DNA of 64,000 nucleotides from Solibacillus sp. FSL W7-1464 (GTDB lineage: Bacteria; Bacillota; Bacilli; Bacillales_A; Planococcaceae). The translations under genes and the position numbers were made by a program. This document shows positions 57,873 through 64,000 of the stretch, in pieces. Below the pieces are notes generated by a model. The model was not told where the DNA came from. It did not search any database and saw nothing but the letters and a program-made list of their open reading frames with translations. The DNA lies in NCBI RefSeq assembly GCF_038004425.1, contig NZ_JBBORC010000001.1, positions 1,031,001 to 1,095,000 of the forward strand, in the 5' to 3' direction. Positions within the stretch are counted from its first letter, which is position 1, and each line of letters starts with the position of its first letter.

Positions 57873-58641
57873 ACGCTGGCTTGTGATCGGTACAGATGAG
57901 CGGATGAAGTTTTTGGCGAAGCAATTATCGACAAATGATCGCACGGTGTACTACAAAAACACGACTGTTTGGGATGAAGCGCTGAACAAAGTGGCGCTGG
58001 AGCTGCACCCTACAGAAATTGTGTTGCCGATCCACCCTTTATCGATCCAAGTGGAGGAGCTTCTAGGTATTCGTCAGGCACGATTCTTTGCGGGGAAATT
58101 GACTGATCAGTGGAAACAGATTCTTGAAAACAAGCGCCTGCATTATTATCTGGAAGATGAAACATTCATCTGGAAAAATGCCGCGCTTACTGCAGAAGGC
58201 TTTTTAGCACATTTGTATAAAGAAAAAGTAAATGTGCAGTATAAAACAATTATGATTACAGGGTTTGGACGTGTAGCAAAAATGCTTGCCCTGTTTTTAA
58301 CACGTCTCAATGCAAAGGTCATCATCGCCGTACGTTCGGAAACGCAAAAAGCCGAGGCCCTTGCATATGGTTATCAAGGTATTGAATTGAACGAGAAGAA
58401 TAGTATGGAAGCGGATTTTCTGATCAATACAATTCCGACAAAATGGCTGACGAAGGATTTTGAAGGCTGGATGATCCGTCCGATTTATGATGTCGCATCA
58501 AGCCCGGGATGTTTGAACGACATCAAATTATCTCAGTATGAGCTGCTACCTGCATTACCTGGGAAATACTTTCCGCAAGCTGCAGCAAACCTATTATACG
58601 AAACGATACTAGAATTACGAAAGGAGGAAGCAAATGCTTGA
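57856..58641 (+). CDS. dpaA: Dipicolinate synthase subunit A
   Basis: DpaA (SpoVFA) and DpaB make dipicolinate in the mother cell for the spore core. The 261-residue product has an N-terminal domain and a Rossmann NAD(P)-binding half with MITGFGRVAKMLALFLTRL. It is about 35 residues shorter than the 297 of B. subtilis, mostly in the N-terminal domain. ATG 57856 overlaps ymxH; ATGs at 57862 and 57865 are alternatives. The pairing with dpaB supports the call. Confidence 0.88.
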   Translation: MPMMTERWLVIGTDERMKFLAKQLSTNDRTVYYKNTTVWDEALNKVALELHPTEIVLPIHPLSIQVEELLGIRQARFFAGKLTDQWKQILENKRLHYYLEDETFIWKNAALTAEGFLAHLYKEKVNVQYKTIMITGFGRVAKMLALFLTRLNAKVIIAVRSETQKAEALAYGYQGIELNEKNSMEADFLINTIPTKWLTKDFEGWMIRPIYDVASSPGCLNDIKLSQYELLPALPGKYFPQAAANLLYETILELRKEEANA

Positions 58642-59224
58642 GGGAAAACGCATTGGTTTAGGAATTACCGCATCACATTGTACGTACGAAGATGTCGTAC
58701 CGAAAATAACCCAATTTCGTGAAGCCGGTGCAACCGTTGTACCGATTATAACGCCTTCTGTATTACATGCTGCTACACGATTTGGAACTGGTGAAGAATG
58801 GATTGCAAAAATCGAAGCCCTCGCAGGAGAAAAGGTTGTCAGCTCCATTGCGGAAGCGGAGCCGTTTGGACCGAGTAATCCGCTGGACTGTATGGTCATC
58901 GCGCCGATGACAGGGAACTCCATCAGTAAATTTGCGAATGCGGCAACAGACAGTGCCGTACTGATGGCAGCAAAGGCGACACTTCGAAACGGGTCACCAG
59001 TCGTACTTGGGATTTCAACGAATGATGCACTTGGATTAAACGGAATGAATTTAATGAAATTAATGAATGCGAAAAACATTTTCTTCATTCCGTTCGGTCA
59101 GGATGATCCAATTAAAAAACCGACGTCGCTCATAGCGGATTTCACAAAAATGCTCGATACTGTAGCATATACGCTCGCTCATAAAAAACAGATTCAGCCG
59201 ATATTTATACAATATTTTAAATAA
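58634..59224 (+). CDS. dpaB: Dipicolinate synthase subunit B
   Basis: A 196-residue flavoprotein-family subunit (HFCD fold) beginning MLEGKRIGLGITASHCTYED with the MVIAPMTGNSISKFANAATDS block. It works with DpaA to form dipicolinic acid. It overlaps dpaA by 8 bases after AAAGGAGGAAGC. Shows the organism makes endospores. Confidence 0.94.
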   Translation: MLEGKRIGLGITASHCTYEDVVPKITQFREAGATVVPIITPSVLHAATRFGTGEEWIAKIEALAGEKVVSSIAEAEPFGPSNPLDCMVIAPMTGNSISKFANAATDSAVLMAAKATLRNGSPVVLGISTNDALGLNGMNLMKLMNAKNIFFIPFGQDDPIKKPTSLIADFTKMLDTVAYTLAHKKQIQPIFIQYFK

Positions 59225-59234
59225 TCAAATTATC

Positions 59235-59264
59235 TTACACAATTCAAATAATATATGATACAAT
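59235..59264 (+). promoter_or_regulatory. Promoter of asd-dapA
   Basis: TTACAC (59235-59240), 18 bases, TACAAT (59259-59264) with an extended TGA before it, 45 bases upstream of asd. Confidence 0.65.
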
Positions 59265-59308
59265 ATCCAACATTATATACATACCGATATTTTTAGGAGA
59301 GATGAGAC

Positions 59309-60349
59309 ATGACAAAGAAATTGAATGTTGCCGTAGTTGGGGCAACAGGAGCTGTAGGTTCAAAAATGATGGAGAAGCTGATTGAGCGCAAATTTCCAAT
59401 TGCATCGATCAAGTTTTTAGCTTCTGCTCGTTCAGCAGGAAAACAAATCCAATTTAATGGTGAAAACTATACGATAGAAGAAGCGAAACCGGAAAGCTTT
59501 GAAGGTATCGATCTGGCGTTATTTTCAGCAGGCGGCTCTGTATCAGAAGCACTGGCACCTGAAGCAGCAAAGCGTGGAGCGATTGTTATTGATAACACAA
59601 GTCATTTCCGTATGGATCCAGAGGTACCGCTTGTTGTACCGGAAGTAAATCGCCATGCACTAAAAACAATTCCAAAAGGGATTATCGCAAATCCAAACTG
59701 TTCGACAATTCAAATGGTTGCAGCATTACAGCCAATCCGTGAAAAGTTCGGTCTAACAAAAGTTGTCGTATCAACATATCAAGCGGTATCCGGTTCTGGT
59801 GTGGCAGCAATTGAAGAACTGCGTGAGCAAAGTGCACAGTGGGATGCAGGGAAAAACGTTGAAGCGAAAGTGTTACCGGTAAAATCAGATAAAAAACATT
59901 ATCCGATCGCACGTAATGTCATTCCGCAAATCGATAAATTTACGGACAATGGCTTTACATATGAAGAAATGAAAATGATCAACGAAACGAAGAAAATTAT
60001 GGGTGCACCCGAGCTGAAAGTCGCTGCAACATGTGTACGTGTTCCAGTCGTTTCAGGCCACTCAGAATCGGTTTATATTGAACTGGAGCAAGAAGCAACA
60101 GTACAGCAGATTTTTGACGCTTTAAAGGATGCACCAGGTATCGTTCTGCAAGATGACATTCGCGAACAGCTTTACCCGATGCCGATTTTTGCGGAAAACG
60201 AAGAACCGACATATGTTGGACGTATTCGCCAAGATTTAGACAACAAAAAAGGATTCCACTTATGGATTGTGTCAGATAATTTATTAAAAGGGGCTGCACT
60301 CAACTCTATTCAAATTGCAGAAGCTATGCTAGAGGATCACTTACTATAA
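59309..60349 (+). CDS. asd: Aspartate-semialdehyde dehydrogenase
   Basis: Asd reduces aspartyl phosphate for lysine, threonine, methionine and diaminopimelate. The 346-residue product has the NADP site AVVGATGAVGSKMMEKL and the catalytic Cys in NPNCSTIQMV. AGGAGAGATG precedes ATG 59309. The aspartokinase dapG that follows asd in B. subtilis is absent; dapA follows directly. Confidence 0.97.
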   Translation: MTKKLNVAVVGATGAVGSKMMEKLIERKFPIASIKFLASARSAGKQIQFNGENYTIEEAKPESFEGIDLALFSAGGSVSEALAPEAAKRGAIVIDNTSHFRMDPEVPLVVPEVNRHALKTIPKGIIANPNCSTIQMVAALQPIREKFGLTKVVVSTYQAVSGSGVAAIEELREQSAQWDAGKNVEAKVLPVKSDKKHYPIARNVIPQIDKFTDNGFTYEEMKMINETKKIMGAPELKVAATCVRVPVVSGHSESVYIELEQEATVQQIFDALKDAPGIVLQDDIREQLYPMPIFAENEEPTYVGRIRQDLDNKKGFHLWIVSDNLLKGAALNSIQIAEAMLEDHLL

Positions 60350-60366
60350 GGGGAGGATTATCAGTT

Positions 60367-61278
60367 ATGGATTTCGGACGTATTGGTACAGCGATGATTA
60401 CGCCGTTTAAAAAAGACGGTACGATTAATTATCCTGAGTTAGAACGTATCATTAATCATTTAATTGAAAATGGTACGGATTCAATTATTGCTTGTGGAAC
60501 AACTTCGGAAAACCCGACAATGTCAACTGAGGAAAAAATCGAGGTCGTGCGTTTTACAGTAGAAAAAGTGGCAGGACGCATACCTGTTATTGCCGGTACA
60601 GGGGATAACGAAACAGCTTACTCGATTATGATGACTCATAAAGCCGAAGAAAATGGGGCAAACGGGATCATGCTCGTAACGCCATATTACAATAAGCCAA
60701 ATCAGCGCGGCATGTATGCCCACTTTAGTACGATTGCAAAAGAAACGAAACTTCCAGTCATGCTGTATAATGTCCCGGGCCGTACAGGTGCCAATATTTT
60801 AGCGGAAACAACGATTGCAATCAGCAAAGATGTACCGAATATTACATGCATTAAAGAAGCAAGCGGTAACCTGGATCAGATGGGTGACATTATCGAAAAC
60901 GTCGATCCGGATTTCCATGTGTACTCAGGGGATGACGGGTTAACATTGCCACTGCTTGCAATCGGCGGACGCGGTATTATTTCTGTCGCTTCACATGTAG
61001 TAGGGAAAGATATGCAGCAAATGGTTCGTGCATTTGAAGAAGGCCGTCATCAGGAAGCGGCACAAATCCACCGCGCATTACTGCCGCTCGTTCGTGCGTT
61101 ATTTGCACAGCCGAACCCGTCGCCAATTAAATACGCGATGACAAAATTAGGCTTCGATACGCTTGATGTACGGATGCCGATGATGGAAATGCTACCGGAA
61201 GAAAAGGCAGCATTTGATGAAATTTGGGATACGTATCAGGAAAAAGCAAAAAGTTTCCGCACATTACAAGTGAATTAA
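60367..61278 (+). CDS. dapA: 4-hydroxy-tetrahydrodipicolinate synthase
   Basis: DapA condenses pyruvate with aspartate semialdehyde, making the precursor for lysine, peptidoglycan and dipicolinate. The Schiff-base Lys lies in TCIKEASGNLDQM, with the Tyr in MLYNVPGRTG. The substrate loop reads GTTSENPT instead of the more common GTTGESPT. Length 303. GGGGAGG precedes the ATG. Confidence 0.96.
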   Translation: MDFGRIGTAMITPFKKDGTINYPELERIINHLIENGTDSIIACGTTSENPTMSTEEKIEVVRFTVEKVAGRIPVIAGTGDNETAYSIMMTHKAEENGANGIMLVTPYYNKPNQRGMYAHFSTIAKETKLPVMLYNVPGRTGANILAETTIAISKDVPNITCIKEASGNLDQMGDIIENVDPDFHVYSGDDGLTLPLLAIGGRGIISVASHVVGKDMQQMVRAFEEGRHQEAAQIHRALLPLVRALFAQPNPSPIKYAMTKLGFDTLDVRMPMMEMLPEEKAAFDEIWDTYQEKAKSFRTLQVN

Positions 61279-61284
61279 CACATA

Positions 61285-61326
61285 AACAGTCACACCTTCC
61301 GATGAGAAGCGGGTGACTGTTTTTTT
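61285..61326 (+). terminator. Intrinsic terminator of dapA
   Basis: AACAGTCAC pairs with GTGACTGTT, followed by a long T-run (61320-61327). The next 160 bases up to the rnjB promoter show nothing recognisable. Confidence 0.88.
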
Positions 61327-61488
61327 ATTTTTAGTCAGTTTGAGGAATATAGCGGATGAAGTGAGGGTTAATGGTCAGCAACTGAGGATTATCCAAAAAA
61401 AACGAGGATTAAAGTTTCGACATTCTGTAAAACGGTTGCGATTTTAATTTGCCCGGCGCTACGTGAAAAAAGAAAATCACTTTTTTAT

Positions 61489-61517
61489 TTGTACTAACGT
61501 CATTCTCACCGTATAAT
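61489..61517 (+). promoter_or_regulatory. SigA promoter of rnjB
   Basis: TTGTAC (61489-61494), 17 bases, TATAAT (61512-61517); the best-matching promoter in the window. Confidence 0.8.
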
Positions 61518-61562
61518 GAACTTTAAGTGGTTGCTGTTCGGAACAATTTAGGAGGAAATAAA

Positions 61563-63230
61563 GTGACAAAATCAAAAAATGAACTTATCCGTGTCATTCC
61601 ATTAGGTGGAGTTGGCGAAATCGGAAAATCAATGTATGTAATAGAAATCGATGAAGAGCTTTTCGTAGTAGACAGTGGGCTCATGTTCCCAGAGACCGAA
61701 ATGCTTGGAATTGATATCGTCATTCCAGATATCACGTATTTAGAGGAAAATAAAGAGCGCGTAAAAGGTATTTTCCTGACTCATGGACATGAAGATGCAA
61801 TTGGATCGATTGCGTATGTATTAAAGAAAATTAAAGCACCGGTATATGGTTCAAAGTTAACGATCGCTTTGGCGAAGGAGCATTTGAAAGAATTACCTGC
61901 ACCTTACCAAGTGAAGTTTTTTGAAGTATCGAGCAATAGTCGCATGAACTTCAATTCTACGTATGTGACATTCTTCCATACAACACATAGTATTCCAGAT
62001 TCATTAGGAATCGTTTTCCATACTTCTGAAGGGGCAATCGTTCACACAGGCGAATTCAAATTTGACCAGTCGGCAACAGGCAAGTTCAAGCCGGATTTGG
62101 CTAAAATGGCAATGCTTGGTGAAGAAGGGGTATTCATGCTTTTATCAGAATCAATGGAAGCGGAGCGCCCAGGCTATACAACAAGTGAAGCAGTGATTGC
62201 GGAAGAATTGCAAAAAACGTTCCATTCGGCACCAGGTCGAATTATTGTAGCATTATATGCATCAAACTTTATTCGTATTCAGCAAGTGTTCAGACAAGCT
62301 GCTGCATCACACCGTAAAGTTGCGGTCGTTGGGAAATCCCTGGAGAAAATGGTCGATATCGGTGTTAACCTAGGCTATTTGGAAATCGATGAAACAACAC
62401 TTGTACCAGTAAACGAAATTCATAAATACCACGATGATGAAATTATTATTATGGCAACGGGCAACAAAGGTGAACCACTTGATGCACTGGATAAAATTGT
62501 GCGTAAACATCACCGTGACATTAAAATCAGAAATACAGATACAGTCCTAATTACATTCACACCATCACCAAGCATGGAAGTGCAAATGTACAACACGATG
62601 AACCAACTGGCAAAAGCGGGCGCAAATGTCATGACTTCGAACAAGAAAGTCCATGTTTCCGGCCACGGCAGCGCGGAAGATCTAAAGCTGATGCTGAACT
62701 TTATGAAGCCGAAATACTTCATCCCTGTTCAAGGTGAGTACCGCATGCTAATCGCACACTCGAAACTTGCACAACAGGTAGGTTTGCAAAAATCTCAAAT
62801 TTTCATTGCAGATAAAGGCGATATTGTCGAATACAAAAACGGCAAAGTGCGTATGACAGGACGTGTACAGGCAGGGAATGTACTAATCGACGGAATCGGT
62901 GTAGGCGATGTAGGCAATATCGTTTTACGCGACCGTAAACTGCTTTCCCAAGACGGTATTTTCATTGTTGTTGTAACATTGAACCGTGCACAGAAGAAAA
63001 TCGCGTCAGGTCCCGAAATTTTATCGCGCGGTTTCGTATATGTGCGCGAGTCGGAACAGTTAATGGAAGAGTCTGCTGAAATCGCACGCGAAGTGATCGA
63101 GAAATATGTTGGTAAAGAAACGTTCGAATGGACAAACATTAAGCAAGAAATTCGCGACACATTAAATCAATATTTATTCCAAAAGACAAAACGTCGTCCA
63201 ATGATTATTCCGATCATTATGGAATACTAA
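61563..63230 (+). CDS. rnjB: Ribonuclease J (J2 by context)
   Basis: RNase J is a metallo-beta-lactamase-fold exo/endonuclease for mRNA decay and rRNA processing. GTG 61563 after TTTAGGAGGAAAT gives 555 residues, the usual length. The metal motif is FLTHGHEDAIGS, with HTGEFKFDQ and the beta-CASP and C-terminal domains following (VHVSGHGSAEDL). The J2 assignment rests on position after dapA as in B. subtilis; sequence alone would allow J1. An ATG at 61527 precedes the ribosome site. Confidence 0.92.
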   Translation: MTKSKNELIRVIPLGGVGEIGKSMYVIEIDEELFVVDSGLMFPETEMLGIDIVIPDITYLEENKERVKGIFLTHGHEDAIGSIAYVLKKIKAPVYGSKLTIALAKEHLKELPAPYQVKFFEVSSNSRMNFNSTYVTFFHTTHSIPDSLGIVFHTSEGAIVHTGEFKFDQSATGKFKPDLAKMAMLGEEGVFMLLSESMEAERPGYTTSEAVIAEELQKTFHSAPGRIIVALYASNFIRIQQVFRQAAASHRKVAVVGKSLEKMVDIGVNLGYLEIDETTLVPVNEIHKYHDDEIIIMATGNKGEPLDALDKIVRKHHRDIKIRNTDTVLITFTPSPSMEVQMYNTMNQLAKAGANVMTSNKKVHVSGHGSAEDLKLMLNFMKPKYFIPVQGEYRMLIAHSKLAQQVGLQKSQIFIADKGDIVEYKNGKVRMTGRVQAGNVLIDGIGVGDVGNIVLRDRKLLSQDGIFIVVVTLNRAQKKIASGPEILSRGFVYVRESEQLMEESAEIAREVIEKYVGKETFEWTNIKQEIRDTLNQYLFQKTKRRPMIIPIIMEY

Positions 63231-63281
63231 TTAACATTGGAATGAAGGGGAGGCAACTATATCCCCCCATATCTAATAATC

Positions 63282-63322
63282 AAAAAGGGTTTTCTTACAT
63301 TAAGCGTGAGAAAGCCCTTTTT
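63282..63322 (+). terminator. Intrinsic terminator of rnjB
   Basis: AAAAAGGG-T-TTTCTTAC pairs with GTGAGAAA-G-CCCTTTTT across a 7-nt loop. The following 245 bases to the translocase gene show no clear promoter or repeat. Confidence 0.9.
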
Positions 63323-63567
63323 CCAACTAAAATTCCGGAGTGGAGACGTGCCTTGCTTCCATAATTAGAGAAGGCTGGATTAATACGGTAAAAACTGAAC
63401 TTTATTTTAAAAAAAACTGATTTTTCGGTACATAGCGGTAAAAGTAATTCCAAATTCAGCACAAACTAAGTCAATCGATTCAAGTACGCATCACTAATAA
63501 CCGGAAGCCTATTCAGCAACTTTGGCGTCTAACATTAAGGAACAATTTTTAAGTAGGTGAACAAAGA

Positions 63568-64000
63568 TTGGATAAAAAGAAAAGTACTAAGACAAAAGCA
63601 AAAACAAAGCCGACGCTAAAGCCAAAAACAAAAGAGGAGCTCCATCCGCTCGCATATGAAATTATCGGACTGCTGCTCATCGCACTGGCCATTATCGAAT
63701 TTCTGGAGTTCGGACTTGTTGGCAGAATGCTCCATTCAGTCGCGATGTTTTTCTTCGGCAATCTGCATTTTATCATCCCGCTACTCTGCTTTTTAGTAGC
63801 TGGGATGCTCATGGTCAAACGCCGGGGTGTCGCATTTAATACCCGTGTCGTATATGGCGTGCTGTTTGTCGGGGCAAGCCTGACAATTTTCAGCCATAGC
63901 CTGTTAATCGAACAAATGCATGCAGCGAACACCCTGTTGTCCAATTCGGTATTAAAGGAAACATGGAGAATTCTTATCAGTACTGATGGAATAGTAAACC
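63568..64000 (+). CDS. ftsK: FtsK/SpoIIIE-type DNA translocase, N-terminal part (truncated by window end)
   Basis: The frame is open from a TTG at 63568 after AGTAGGTGAAC to the end of the window (144 codons). It encodes a Lys/Thr-rich start (DKKKSTKTKAKTKPTLKPK) and at least three membrane helices (EIIGLLLIALAIIEFLEF, FIIPLLCFLVAGMLMV, VVYGVLFVGASLTIF). This is the four-helix membrane domain of FtsK/SpoIIIE, and the position after rnjB is where spoIIIE lies in B. subtilis, with tepA missing in between. The ATPase motor lies outside, so the subtype is inferred. Confidence 0.88.
   Translation, partial: MDKKKSTKTKAKTKPTLKPKTKEELHPLAYEIIGLLLIALAIIEFLEFGLVGRMLHSVAMFFFGNLHFIIPLLCFLVAGMLMVKRRGVAFNTRVVYGVLFVGASLTIFSHSLLIEQMHAANTLLSNSVLKETWRILISTDGIVN

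Overview
The window is 64 kb of a low-GC, spore-forming, motile Gram-positive chromosome. The Bacillus-type gene order is followed very closely. Protein flavour, loss of a few Bacillus genes and the presence of dipicolinate synthase point to a Bacillaceae/Planococcaceae member (Solibacillus/Lysinibacillus-like; this placement is inference). Nearly all genes lie on the + strand. The exception is one four-gene cassette at about 54.9-57.4 kb.

Region 1 (1-25.4 kb) is the 3' part of the fla/che operon: fliG (partial)-fliH-fliI-fliJ-motE/ylxF-fliK-flgD-(TIGR02530)-flgE-swrD-fliL-fliM-fliY-cheY-fliO-fliP-fliQ-fliR-flhB-flhA-flhF-flhG-cheB-cheA-cheW-cheC-cheD-(unknown membrane protein)-sigD-(unknown small protein)-swrB-like. 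It encodes the hook/rod builders, the export gate, the C-ring switch and the chemotaxis kinase with its adaptation enzymes. A terminator and an extended -10 promoter sit just before sigD.

Region 2 (25.4-35.5 kb) holds rpsB, tsf, pyrH, frr, uppS, cdsA, dxr, rseP (rasP) and proS. These cover translation factors, UMP kinase, undecaprenyl and phospholipid precursor synthesis, an isoprenoid enzyme, the site-2 protease and prolyl-tRNA synthetase. Good SigA-like promoters and intrinsic terminators separate rpsB, tsf, pyrH-frr, uppS-cdsA-dxr, rseP and proS.

Region 3 (35.6-42.6 kb) is polC, the essential replicative DNA polymerase. It is split by a 2.65-kb group II intron that encodes its own reverse transcriptase/maturase/HNH protein. 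The insertion falls inside the conserved PDIDLNFSG active-site motif, directly after the two aspartates. Removing bases 38568-41218 restores a continuous PolC of about 1441 residues. This is the most striking feature of the window.

Region 4 (42.6-54.9 kb) is the nusA-infB operon (rimP-nusA-rnpM-ylxQ-infB-ylxP-rbfA), preceded by a promoter-plus-terminator leader that looks like the known NusA autoregulatory attenuator. It is followed by truB-ribF, rpsO, pnp and the mlpA-type peptidase.

Region 5 (54.9-64 kb) starts with an opposite-strand GntR/ABC-transporter cassette that splits the usual mlpA-ymxH neighbourhood. Then come ymxH-dpaA-dpaB (spore dipicolinate), asd-dapA (lysine/DAP), rnjB and the start of an ftsK/spoIIIE translocase gene running off the end.

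Intergenic spaces carry dispersed repeats. Three copies of a 43-nt twin-hairpin motif (after frr, after polC and after pnp) keep the same spacing while their stems differ, with some base changes that preserve pairing. A 98-nt imperfect palindrome lies between rpsO and pnp. No CRISPR, tRNA, rRNA or prophage was seen.
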